Below are positions 1-6,239 of a DNA stretch of 7,381 bases, in pieces. Location: assembly GCA_030612185.1 (NCBI GenBank), contig JAUWOI010000208.1, forward strand, positions 1-7,381, written 5' to 3'. The notes beneath the pieces are model-generated. The model worked only from the letters and a program-made list of their open reading frames with translations. It made no database searches and was not told where the DNA came from. Numbering within the stretch: position 1 is the stretch's first letter; every line of letters starts with the position of its first letter. A program made the position numbers and the translations under genes. This DNA is from Anaerolineae bacterium. Its GTDB lineage: Bacteria > Chloroflexota > Anaerolineae > B4-G1.

Positions 1-38
1 TACTCACTCCACAAGATCGGTTCGTGTGCTGCTTGAGA

Positions 39-83
39 GACAATTGTCGTGATTGTACCACGCGCTCGTTAGATTGCCGTCAA
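39..83 (-). promoter_or_regulatory. possible leftward promoter with 10-bp palindrome
   Basis: On the minus strand a TACAAT hexamer (52-57) is preceded by TG plus one base, an extended -10 pattern. A TTGACG hexamer lies at 78-83, but the 20-bp spacer is longer than the usual 16-18. A perfect palindrome GACAATTGTC sits just downstream at 39-48, where an operator could be. The promoter would drive a gene off the left edge of the window. All of this is motif inspection only; chance is quite possible. Confidence 0.2.
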
Positions 84-126
84 AGAAACGTCAGAAATCT
101 GCAAGAACCGACTCTACCCCGGAATA

Positions 127-612
127 TTGAGAAGATACCACCAGGGGCCGTTTGTCCACGAGGGCGAACTGGGCTGGTATGAGGTGGGCAATCCCTGTAC
201 CTGGGTCCACGCCGAGGCGCTCTTGGTGCCGGCCATAATCGCTGGCCTCCGCGCCGGTCATGTCTTCATCTCCGAGGGGCCGGCCGGGCCCGTTCTCGAA
301 CTGACGGCTGAGGCAGGTGGGCAGCAGGCCACGATGGGCGACGAATTGTGCCTGCCCGCTGGTGCCAATCTGTGCTTGCGCTGCCGGGTGCAGGGCGGCG
401 CGGGGAACCTGCTGCGGCTGGTCTCCGCACAGGAAATCCGCCAGGCGACTATCGCCGGCGACGACTTTACTCACGAGTGCCAGGTCGTCGTGACCGGCGA
501 CACCTACTGGCGGGCGGAGGTCATCGAGCCGCCGGAAGCGCCACTGGACGAGGAACCCGCCGCGCTGATGGCCAAGGCGCTGGGCAATCCGGTTTACGTG
601 AGGGTGACGTAG
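127..612 (+). pseudogene. C-terminal remnant of a CehA/McbA-type PHP-domain metallohydrolase
   Basis: The frame is open from 73 (after a TAG at 70-72) to the TAG at 610-612; the first plausible start is a TTG at 127, giving 161 residues. The sequence matches, from memory, the end of CehA/McbA-family PHP metallohydrolases: a stretch with GNPCTWVHAEALL, then AIIAGLRAGHVFISEGPAGP, then a beta-rich C-terminal domain ending in NPVYVRV. Intact members are roughly 350-450 residues, and the metal-binding His/Asp/Glu residues lie mostly in the missing N-terminal part. Here YHQG near residue 4 is probably the tail of the family's GSDxH-like motif, but the preceding Gly-Ser-Asp is replaced by unrelated sequence. 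No good ribosome binding site precedes the TTG. I infer a 5'-truncated gene with a break near 120-135, unlikely to be catalytic. A short standalone protein cannot be excluded. Confidence 0.7.
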
Positions 613-632
613 GGACGAACGAACATGGACGG

Positions 633-652
633 AAGCAGGGGAAAGCAGGGGA
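633..652. repeat. tandem duplication of a 10-mer
   Basis: Two perfect adjacent copies of AAGCAGGGGA occupy 633-642 and 643-652, directly abutting the large palindrome at 647-672. No function is evident; it may be a slippage product. Confidence 0.6.
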
Positions 653-672
653 CGCACCGCGGTGCGCCCCCT
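647..672. repeat. REP-like GC-rich palindrome between convergent genes
   Basis: The core CGCACCGCGGTGCG (653-666) is a perfect 14-bp palindrome. Flanking bases extend it to 647-672 with a single A/C mismatch (652/667), and AGC at 644-646 can pair with GCT at 675-677 beyond a 2-nt bulge. It lies 35 bp after the stop of the PHP remnant. It has no T-tract on either side, so it is not a standard intrinsic terminator. It looks like a dispersed extragenic palindrome or a bidirectional transcription-blocking hairpin; the repeat status is inferred because only one copy is visible here. Confidence 0.55.
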
Positions 673-714
673 ATGCTACTTCGACAATGTCACGTTAACC
701 CTAAATCGCTCCCA

Positions 715-733
715 GCCCCCCGTCTCGGGGGGC
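715..733. terminator. very strong GC hairpin, terminator-like without U-tract
   Basis: GCCCCCCG (715-722) pairs perfectly with CGGGGGGC (726-733) around a 3-nt loop, an 8-bp all-GC stem. It lies about 110 bp beyond the fba stop and about 100 bp beyond the PHP remnant stop. Neither strand has a T-run after the stem, so classical rho-independent termination is not supported; roadblock or RNA 3'-end protection is possible. Confidence 0.4.
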
Positions 734-774
734 GTCCCATGGGCGAGTTCCCTTGCAGACCCGCCCCCGGGACG
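733..774. repeat. second long inverted repeat in the convergent intergenic region
   Basis: CGTCCC (733-738) pairs with GGGACG (769-774), followed inward by a 2x2 internal loop and GGGCG (741-745) with CGCCC (762-766): 11 bp around a 16-nt loop. It directly abuts the 715-733 hairpin, sharing only base 733. Together with 647-672 it makes three stable hairpins in 130 bp. No U-tract follows. Its role is unknown: a 3'-end structure for fba mRNA, a repeat element or a small RNA are all open. Confidence 0.45.
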
Positions 775-841
775 GTGGCTAAGAGCGTTGGAGTAGAACA
801 CCTGTGCAATGTGACATGTCAAACTGCTCGGGCTACTCAGT

Positions 842-1798
842 TCAGACCTGCTTGTTCAGAGCAGCACGTACCTCTTCGAGATGTCCGGCGGAACCGAGAA
901 ATTCGTTGCGGCTAGCGATGAAGTTCGCGTACTCTTCCATGAAGACCTTGCCAACCGGTCGGAAATCGAATACCTCTGGATGATCGCGGAAGTACTCGCG
1001 GTGAACCCGGGCCCAGACGAGCCGCCCGTCGGTGTCTATGTTGATTTTGCAGACACCCAGTTTGGCGGCAGGCAAATACTGCTTGGGATCAACCCCCTTA
1101 GCGCCTTTGAGCGCGCCACCCGCGGCGTTGATCCGCTCGACTTCCTCCTGTGGGACAGAGGATGACCCGTGCAACACCAGGGGGTAGCCTGGGATAAGTT
1201 TCTGGATGGCCTCTACGATCTCAAAGTGCAATGACTGGCCACCAGAGAACTTAAATGCGCCGTGGCTGGTCCCAATCGCACAAGCAAGACTGTCGCAGCC
1301 GGTACGTTCGATGAACTCCACGGCCTGCTCAGGGTCGGTCAGGTGAACCTTGTCCTCGGCGACGCTGATATCTTCCTCAACGCCACCTAACTGCCCCAGT
1401 TCAGCCTCGACGCTGATCCCCTTAGCGTGCGCTCGCTCAACCACGCGCTTCGTAATAGCGATATTCTCCTCGAAGGGAAAGTGGCTGGCATCAATCATAA
1501 CTGAGGAGTAGAACCCGGATGCGATGCAATCGTAGCAGGTCTCCTCGTCGCCGTGATCGAGGTGCACCGCAAAAATGGCCTCCGGGAAGATCTTGTCAGC
1601 GGCGCGAATCATATCCTCGAGCAACTGCTTATCCGTGTAGGCACGGGCGCCTCTGGAAATCTGAATGACGAACAGAGCCTGGGACTGGACATTGCCGCGG
1701 AAGAGCCCCATTATCTGCTCGGCATTGTTGATATTATAGGCGCCAATAGCGTACTTGCCATAGGCTTGCTCAAACAACTGTTTGGTTGTGACGATCAT
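842..1798 (-). CDS. fba: class II fructose-bisphosphate aldolase
   Basis: A 318-residue zinc-dependent aldolase that reversibly cleaves fructose 1,6-bisphosphate into glyceraldehyde 3-phosphate and dihydroxyacetone phosphate in the cytosol (glycolysis and gluconeogenesis). Visible family landmarks are AYNINN at 20-25; HLDHG at 79-83, with the catalytic Asp81 and zinc ligand His82; EAELGQLGG at 131-139; GTSHGA at 176-181 with metal ligand His179; LHGSS at 209-213 with His210; and KINIDTD at 251-257, which binds substrate phosphate. The length is normal for the class IIB/fba group. The ATG is preceded by GAGGT five bases upstream, which supports the start. It is the last of four minus-strand genes and 163 bp separate it from the LysM/PA14 gene, so it may be transcribed separately. 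A related ketose-bisphosphate (tagatose-type) aldolase cannot be excluded from sequence alone, but fructose-bisphosphate is the simplest reading. Confidence 0.94.
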   Translation of the reverse strand: MIVTTKQLFEQAYGKYAIGAYNINNAEQIMGLFRGNVQSQALFVIQISRGARAYTDKQLLEDMIRAADKIFPEAIFAVHLDHGDEETCYDCIASGFYSSVMIDASHFPFEENIAITKRVVERAHAKGISVEAELGQLGGVEEDISVAEDKVHLTDPEQAVEFIERTGCDSLACAIGTSHGAFKFSGGQSLHFEIVEAIQKLIPGYPLVLHGSSSVPQEEVERINAAGGALKGAKGVDPKQYLPAAKLGVCKINIDTDGRLVWARVHREYFRDHPEVFDFRPVGKVFMEEYANFIASRNEFLGSAGHLEEVRAALNKQV

Positions 1799-1828
1799 GC
1801 TCTACCTCACTTATATAGAATTATTGTA
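1799..1828 (-). promoter_or_regulatory. fba ribosome binding site and possible promoter
   Basis: Reading on the minus strand, an AT-rich island holds TACAAT (1823-1828) and TATATA (1812-1817), then GAGGT (1804-1808) five bases before the ATG. The ribosome binding site is convincing. The promoter is weak because no recognisable -35 hexamer lies 16-18 bp upstream of either -10 candidate. Confidence 0.35.
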
Positions 1829-1961
1829 CGCGAGTCCCATGGGAAGAGCCACGAGACTGTGTCTTCGATCAGGTCCAGTGGTGCAACGCGTGACAAGACC
1901 CGCTGCTGCGCTCGGCAGCCGTCAGCAGACTCGCAGGGGGCCTGGCGCGGTCAAAGGCCGG

Positions 1962-3206
1962 CTAGTGTGGCTCCCACCACACATAGATCAACGCGTCACC
2001 CCCGTGCTCGTAGTACTCAACTTTCACCTCATAGGTGCCGGTCGCAGCCCAATAATCGCCACAGTAGGCGACACCGTTGTTCGCGTGCCACTCGTCCAGG
2101 ACAAGGTCGCCGCCCACCCAGATGCGCACACCATCGTCACTCATGGCGCAGAAGCGGTAGTGGTCTGTCTTCAGATACAGTTTCGTCGTCCAGCGAGCGG
2201 AGAATTGATCGCTCCACACTCCAGGCATAGGGCTGTCGGTGTCCCATTCGAACCCGATCCAGGGATCGTGGCTGGTGGCAACCGGCGAGCCCTCCAGGGT
2301 CTCATTGTTATAGAACTGGCCGGACCAGCCCTCGCCAGGCGTCGGGGTGGGGGTCGGTGTCGGCCCCGGGGTCGGCGTTGGTCCCGCCACCTGCTTCCAC
2401 CAGAAGTACACGCGGGCGACCTGAATGCGGTCGTAGTACTCCACCTGAACCGTGTGATCGCCAGCCGCCAGAGTCCGATCCGCAGTGTAGAGGCGCAACC
2501 CGCCATCCCGCCAGCCATTGATGATGCGCTCGCCGTCCACGTAGACCCGCACACCGTCATCCACTTTGGCGTAGAAGCGGTAGGTGCCCTCGGCGAAGTT
2601 GGAGGTCCCGGTCCAGCGCACGGAGAAGGAATTTGTAGGCATCCCGCCTGCTGGTGGGCCATAGCCCCAGTCAAAGTTGATGTTTTCGTCCTCGCGCGTG
2701 GTATAGGCTGACCCGGTTAGCGTGACGTTGTCGAAATACTCGCCGGACCAGGGGCCGGGGTACGGGGCAGGCGGCGACGGAGTTGGCTGAGGCGGGGGTG
2801 CGGGCGGTGCAGTGCCGGGGATGATGAGGCGCTGTCCTACGTAGATGTAGTTGAGATTGGTGATGCCGTTGGCACGCGCGATGGTCCACGCATCCACCCC
2901 GTAGCGCAGTGCGATGCGCAGCAGCGTCTCACCCGGCTGCACGACGTGGACAGAGCCAACCGGTCGCCCTGTCGGGATGGCGAGCCGCTGCCCCACGTAG
3001 ATGCGGTTGGGGTTGGTGATGCCGTTGGCACGGGCGATAGTCCACATATCTACCCCGTAGCGGCGCGCGATGCTGTACAGCGTCTCGCCGCGCTGGACGA
3101 CGTGAACGGGGTCACTTTCACTCGGTGCTGCTGATGCTGGCACGACGCCGACCAGGAGCATTAGCATCGTGATCACCAGCGCAATGGAGAACCACTTGTT
3201 TTTCAT
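1962..3206 (-). CDS. secreted LysM-LysM-PA14-PA14 protein
   Basis: 414 residues. A signal peptide (1-26: KNK, a hydrophobic core, ASA before the likely cleavage site) marks export. Two LysM domains follow (about 35-78 and 87-130), modules that bind GlcNAc-containing glycans such as peptidoglycan. They are 36/44 identical to each other. A Pro-rich linker (131-150) leads to a PA14-like beta domain (151-270, with SVRW, DDGVRVYVDGE and VEYYD), a Pro-Thr repeat linker (274-291) and a second PA14-like domain (293-412, with SARW, DDGVRIWVGG and VEYYE). PA14 domains commonly bind carbohydrate. Only the second carries cysteines (353, 382), which could form a disulfide outside the cell. No catalytic domain is visible, so a wall-attached glycan-binding protein is the likely role. 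The start is placed 48 bases inside the longest frame because AAGGAGGAG stands four bases before this ATG and the signal peptide begins there. Confidence 0.93.
   Translation of the reverse strand: MKNKWFSIALVITMLMLLVGVVPASAAPSESDPVHVVQRGETLYSIARRYGVDMWTIARANGITNPNRIYVGQRLAIPTGRPVGSVHVVQPGETLLRIALRYGVDAWTIARANGITNLNYIYVGQRLIIPGTAPPAPPPQPTPSPPAPYPGPWSGEYFDNVTLTGSAYTTREDENINFDWGYGPPAGGMPTNSFSVRWTGTSNFAEGTYRFYAKVDDGVRVYVDGERIINGWRDGGLRLYTADRTLAAGDHTVQVEYYDRIQVARVYFWWKQVAGPTPTPGPTPTPTPTPGEGWSGQFYNNETLEGSPVATSHDPWIGFEWDTDSPMPGVWSDQFSARWTTKLYLKTDHYRFCAMSDDGVRIWVGGDLVLDEWHANNGVAYCGDYWAATGTYEVKVEYYEHGGDALIYVWWEPH
2817..3104 (-). repeat. tandem duplicated LysM coding units
   Basis: The two LysM segments (2973-3104 and 2817-2948) repeat with a 156-bp period. 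They share exact nucleotide runs, for example the 20-mer starting TTGGTGATGCCG on the plus strand at 2857 and 3013. Conservation at nucleotide level implies a fairly recent duplication or gene conversion within the gene. Confidence 0.8.
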
Positions 3207-3210
3207 CTTA

Positions 3211-3219
3211 CTCCTCCTT
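3211..3219 (-). promoter_or_regulatory. strong ribosome binding site deciding the LysM/PA14 start
   Basis: The minus strand reads AAGGAGGAG, then TAAG, then ATG at 3206. This near-perfect Shine-Dalgarno sequence lies inside the 44-bp gap after the DUF362 stop, and it rules against the longer frame that begins at 3254 and overlaps the upstream gene. Confidence 0.8.
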
Positions 3220-3250
3220 ATTTTTTCAGTCGTGTGCCTGGCTCTGGTCC

Positions 3251-4369
3251 TCAATGCGAGTTCGTTGTCAGGCAGCCTTCCCTCTGGTACCGCTGGAATA
3301 ACTCACCCCAGGGGGTATTGCGCCGCCAGTTCTCGTAGATATGTTTTTCCTTTAACGGCCAGTGGAGATAGTCGTGGTTGAACTCGGATATGAAGATGGG
3401 GATAGCCACCAGCGGGGTCCGTAAGACGAGTCTTTGTAGGAACTTCGTCGGACCGAACCACGCCATCCAGGCCAGGAAGCGGTGAAAGTTGTAGCCCACC
3501 TCAAAGCCCCAATTCTCTCCTGACACGTCATTGCCCACTAACTCGATCTCGCGCATATCGCCCACCCCCAGGCCGCGCTCGTGGGCCAGACGAATGTACT
3601 TGATGTTGAGCGGGTCAAAGCCCATCAACTTAGCGGCCACGGCGTCAATGGCCACCTGGTCGGCCGAGGCCAGGATGACGTTCTTGATCTCTGGCTTCAT
3701 AGTGCGCGGTCCGGGGCCGTTGCCGGCTGTCGTGCCATCCATCGTGGCAAACATGCCTGGATGGATTTCCTTCTGGATTGCCAGCAGGTCTACCAGCGTC
3801 TCGTGAATCCAGGTGTGGGTATAATGCCGGTAGGAACTGAGCAACCCGCCAAAGGCATTCTTTATTGCCCCGGTGGTCGTGGTGTACATGTGGCATTTAG
3901 TCGTCGGCAGATGGACGATGTTTTTGCCAAAGAAATAGTCGGGGAGATGGATGCCCTTGGGGTAGACGTGATCCAAGGCCATCATCCGAGCCTGGGGCCG
4001 ATAGGGCACCCAGGTCATGTCCTCATCTCTAAAGTTGTACAACACCGGGATGTTGTAGTGCTGAAGAATCGGTATGTAGCCATTTAGGTCTTCGCCTTTG
4101 AAGGCGTTGGTGACCACTGTCTGGTTCTGTACGCATACCAGGTCAGCAAGGCCGGCCTGGCGCAAGGCCAGTATCGTGCCCTCTAGTTGCCAGGGGGTGG
4201 TGTTGGCGCTGGGCATGGGGAAGTGCCACGAGATGTTGTCCTTGAGAATGGTGGTCACGTTGGGGTCAAGCGCCTCTGTCCCTCCAGCCAGTTCAAACAA
4301 TCGCTGGTAGTCTTGCAACACTGTGCCTGGCTGTGTGCGCAGCACGGCGACTTTGGCTCTAGTTGTCAT
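3251..4369 (-). CDS. DUF362 family protein
   Basis: 372 residues from the ATG encoding MTTRAKVAVL. It matches the DUF362 family: the early strand KVAVLRT, the central IVHLPTTKCHMYTTTTGAIKN (151-171; Lys158, Cys159, His160 and the KN pair are typical), GPGPR at 218-222, and an ILASADQVAIDAVAAKLMG segment at 232-250. The molecular function of most DUF362 proteins is unknown; some relatives carry 4Fe-4S ferredoxin modules. No CxxCxxC cluster motif is present here. The C-terminal 75 residues contain a hydrophobic stretch (298-330), which could be membrane-associated. A longer frame starts with GTG at 4453, but that codon falls at the promoter -10 element, so the ATG at 4369 is preferred; AAGGA lies 11 bases upstream of it. 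It is followed 44 bp later by the LysM/PA14 gene, probably in the same transcript. Confidence 0.9.
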   Translation of the reverse strand: MTTRAKVAVLRTQPGTVLQDYQRLFELAGGTEALDPNVTTILKDNISWHFPMPSANTTPWQLEGTILALRQAGLADLVCVQNQTVVTNAFKGEDLNGYIPILQHYNIPVLYNFRDEDMTWVPYRPQARMMALDHVYPKGIHLPDYFFGKNIVHLPTTKCHMYTTTTGAIKNAFGGLLSSYRHYTHTWIHETLVDLLAIQKEIHPGMFATMDGTTAGNGPGPRTMKPEIKNVILASADQVAIDAVAAKLMGFDPLNIKYIRLAHERGLGVGDMREIELVGNDVSGENWGFEVGYNFHRFLAWMAWFGPTKFLQRLVLRTPLVAIPIFISEFNHDYLHWPLKEKHIYENWRRNTPWGELFQRYQREGCLTTNSH

Positions 4370-4408
4370 CAGAATACCATTCCTTGAAGAAGTAGGTTCC
4401 CATAGTGA

Positions 4409-4420
4409 AACTACATAGTT
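4409..4420. promoter_or_regulatory. possible operator-like inverted repeat in the DUF362 leader
   Basis: AACTA-CA-TAGTT is a perfect 5-bp inverted repeat with a 2-bp centre, about 25 bp downstream of the -10 element at 4445-4450 and so near the expected transcript start. TGA and TCA extend it imperfectly to 4406-4422. A dimeric regulator site is possible; chance is not excluded. Confidence 0.22.
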
Positions 4421-4444
4421 CAGAAGGTGATGGCCGACAACATC

Positions 4445-4472
4445 ATGATACACAACTGTATGGCCCTGTCAA
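4445..4472 (-). promoter_or_regulatory. sigma-70-type promoter of the DUF362-LysM/PA14 unit
   Basis: On the minus strand a perfect TTGACA (4467-4472) and TATCAT (4445-4450, 5 of 6 consensus bases) are 16 bp apart. Transcription would start near 4438, leaving a leader of about 70 nt before the ATG at 4369. It sits in the gap after the TPR gene stop, so the two downstream genes need not depend on the TPR transcript. Confidence 0.65.
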
Positions 4473-4508
4473 GTCCTATGCGAAGGTGAAGTAGTGGGCT
4501 AGTGTAAT

Positions 4509-5975
4509 CTACGGGCTGCTGCGAGAGGAATTCGAATAATCCATCATCGCTTGTTCAATGAGCGGTGCAAGTTCACCCGTCGTATCGAGGTCCAGGGCAC
4601 GGATGAAAGGTTCCCGTGCTTCCTGGTACGCACCCTGAGCGGCCCGCAGCCGGCCCAGGTGGTAATGGGCCAGGGCCAGCATCGGATCAAGAGAGATGGC
4701 CCGCAGGAGGCTAGATTCCGCGGTGTCGTAATCCCCGACCTGAAAAGCAACCCATCCCCGCAGATCGTGAGCGTGGGCATCGTCGGGCGAGAGTCGGACC
4801 AACTCGGCCGCGGCCTCGACGCCCTGCTCCTCAGTAGCGATGTTGTGATCGAGGTAGAAGCGGGCTAGAACCCCCCACAGGGCAGGATCATCAGGTTGGA
4901 GAGAGATGGCTGCTCGAAGCCAAATCTCCGCCGCCACGTAGCGCCCCTCAACAGCCCAGGTCTGACCGATTTCGACACACGTGGCTGGGTTGGCGGGGTC
5001 CAGGTCGTAGGCTGTCTCGTACTCGGCGCGAGCGGAGGAGAAGTCGCCCTGCCGGTCGTAATGCAATCCCAGGAAGATGTGGGCCACAGGCGCATCGGGG
5101 GCCAGCGTGACGGCCTGCTGCAGGTGGGGCCAGGCTTCGTCTGGGCGGCCCATCTGGTCGAGCGCGTAGCCCAGGTAAGCGTGGGCGTCAGGATAGTCGG
5201 GATTGTACGAGAGGGCACGCTCGAACTGGTGCGTGGCCAGCGCCCACTCTTGCGCCTCGAATAGGGTCTGACCCAGAAGCGCGCTGGCGTAGGCGGGATC
5301 ATCCACTGCATCTGCTTCTCCGAACGTCACGAGCAGCCGATCCGCCAGTTCGGTCCGAGCGGAGAAGAGATGCTGGATGGCGGCGGGGTCATCGCCGAGC
5401 AACAGCGCCCCCAGTCGTTCGTGAGCCACGGGATCGGTGGGGTCGGCGTGCAGCAACGCCTGGTACTCGGCCCCCGCCGCGTCCCACTCCCGCAGTTCGA
5501 CGTAGGCGCGGGCGCGAGTGTGGCGGGCGGCGTCGGCGTCGTCCGGGATTTCGGCGAGCCCAGTCGAACCGTCGGCGGGCGCGAGCGCCAGCAGCCGTTG
5601 GGCGTGTTCGATGACGGCGGTCCAGTCGACGCGGGCAGCGTAGATGGTCATCCACAGCCGCTCCAAAGCGGATTCCTCTGCGCCCAGCCGCTTGGCCTCG
5701 GCGACGGTGGACAGCGCGTCGTCGGTGCGGCCCCACTCCAGGTAGACCTGGGCCAGCCGGAGGTGGGGAACCGGATCGCCGGGCTGCAGGAGAGTGGCCT
5801 CTTGGTAGGCAGCGACGGCGGCGGTCCGCTCGGCTCTGGTGGCGTGTTCGTCCCCTTGGCGCAGGAGGTCGAGATAGGTCATGTCGGCAGGGCGCAGGAT
5901 GAGGACGAGGCCCACGGCAAGGAGCACCAGGGTCGGGAGGGTGATGAGCAGACGGTGTTCAGGCTTATGGGTCAC
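4509..5975 (-). CDS. membrane-anchored TPR repeat protein
   Basis: 488 residues. Residues 9-28 form one hydrophobic helix after a short positive N-terminus, with no obvious cleavage site, so the protein is probably anchored with its repeats outside the membrane. The rest is mostly tetratricopeptide repeats of about 34 residues. Clear units lie near 34-97, 153-178, 228-258, 262-292, 296-326, 330-360, 365-396, 400-430 and 434-464, each with the usual small residues at helix contacts and a D/N-P turn (for example YNPDYPDAHAYLGYAL). The region 98-150 and the Asp-rich 180-228 are degenerate. TPRs are protein-interaction scaffolds; no catalytic domain is present and the partner is unknown. The GTG start has no Shine-Dalgarno sequence and sits where transcription should begin. 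The next internal Met (32) would delete the membrane helix, so GTG is preferred. Confidence 0.9.
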   Translation of the reverse strand: MTHKPEHRLLITLPTLVLLAVGLVLILRPADMTYLDLLRQGDEHATRAERTAAVAAYQEATLLQPGDPVPHLRLAQVYLEWGRTDDALSTVAEAKRLGAEESALERLWMTIYAARVDWTAVIEHAQRLLALAPADGSTGLAEIPDDADAARHTRARAYVELREWDAAGAEYQALLHADPTDPVAHERLGALLLGDDPAAIQHLFSARTELADRLLVTFGEADAVDDPAYASALLGQTLFEAQEWALATHQFERALSYNPDYPDAHAYLGYALDQMGRPDEAWPHLQQAVTLAPDAPVAHIFLGLHYDRQGDFSSARAEYETAYDLDPANPATCVEIGQTWAVEGRYVAAEIWLRAAISLQPDDPALWGVLARFYLDHNIATEEQGVEAAAELVRLSPDDAHAHDLRGWVAFQVGDYDTAESSLLRAISLDPMLALAHYHLGRLRAAQGAYQEAREPFIRALDLDTTGELAPLIEQAMMDYSNSSRSSP

Positions 5976-5981
5976 GAGGCC

Positions 5982-6009
5982 ATTATAATCCTAGATGGGA
6001 GAGAGGCAA
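5982..6009 (-). promoter_or_regulatory. promoter of the TPR gene, leaderless arrangement
   Basis: The minus strand holds a perfect TATAAT (5982-5987) with TTGCCT (6004-6009, 4 of 6 consensus bases) 16 bp upstream. Counting the -10 element as -12 to -7 places +1 at 5975, which is the G of the GTG start codon. The ATG overlapping the promoter region (5981-5983) hits a stop three codons later and is not the start. ATTATAAT at 5982-5989 is self-complementary, but no -35 supports rightward use. Confidence 0.55.
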
Positions 6010-6048
6010 GAAGGGAAGGGGCTAGGGGCAAGGCGGACAATGGCCGAC

Positions 6049-6076
6049 TTGCGCGCTGGCGGCCTATGGCTATAAT
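6049..6076 (+). promoter_or_regulatory. candidate etfBA promoter
   Basis: A perfect TATAAT (6071-6076) lies 16 bp after TTGCGC (6049-6054), a poor -35 hexamer. Transcription would start near 6083, giving a leader of about 157 nt before etfB. An imperfect inverted repeat, GTGCAA-T-TTGCGC (6082-6094, one mismatch), overlaps the expected start point and could be an operator. Confidence 0.4.
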
Positions 6077-6100
6077 TATGAGTGCAATTTGCGCGTTAGG

Positions 6101-6214
6101 GTTCTCTCGGAAAAGGGTAGTAGCCCAGCCGTGTTGGGCGTTGTCTGGCCCCAGACGGCCAATACGATTGGCCTGCTACCCGTCAAAAAGTCATCCATGT
6201 GACTTTCCGAGAAC
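6101..6214 (+). promoter_or_regulatory. structured etfB leader: four-way junction within an outer stem
   Basis: The outer stem pairs 6101-6106 with 6209-6214 and 6109-6113 with 6204-6208 (11 bp, one 2-nt bulge). Inside it, 6115-6122 pairs with 6174-6181 (8 bp, one G-U) and encloses three hairpins: 6123-6127 with 6135-6139, 6143-6147 with 6152-6156, and 6157-6163 with 6167-6173. Only three bases (6140-6142) are unpaired at the junction. A further hairpin, 6187-6193 with 6200-6206, shares bases 6204-6206 with the outer stem, so the two compete. The ribosome binding site follows 14 bases later. I recognise no conserved core of the TPP, FMN, cobalamin, SAM, glycine, c-di-GMP, fluoride or T-box classes. 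It may be a cis-regulatory RNA or a dispersed palindromic DNA element. Confidence 0.5.
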
Positions 6215-6239
6215 TATCACTAGATTAGGGAGGTGAATC

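Noticed and set aside
91..657. 188-codon minus-strand open frame
   Set aside because: It is antisense to the PHP remnant, which has clear family sequence; the minus frame has none.
1902..1919. Hairpin after the LysM/PA14 gene as terminator
   Set aside because: Only a 5-bp stem with an 8-nt loop and no T-tract; too weak to call.
1782..2711. 309-codon plus-strand open frame
   Set aside because: It is antisense to fba start and the PA14 region, lacks a ribosome binding site and resembles no family; high-GC codon use on the other strand explains it.
2817..3104. CRISPR-like repeats
   Set aside because: The two repeated units are protein-coding LysM domains with a 156-bp period, not short repeats with unique spacers.
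3207..3254. N-terminal extension of the LysM/PA14 protein from 3254
   Set aside because: A near-perfect ribosome binding site and the signal peptide both point to the ATG at 3206.
4370..4453. N-terminal extension of the DUF362 protein from GTG at 4453
   Set aside because: The codon lies at the -10 element of the likely promoter, and the extra 28 residues look unrelated to the family start.
6101..6214. Integron attC site or tRNA
   Set aside because: No GTTRRRY/RYYYAAC core pair, no integrase nearby, and no TTC-containing T-arm or acceptor geometry of a tRNA.
5370..6236. 288-codon plus-strand open frame
   Set aside because: It is antisense to the TPR gene and runs into the structured etfB leader; composition is low-complexity Gly/Val-rich, typical of a shadow frame.
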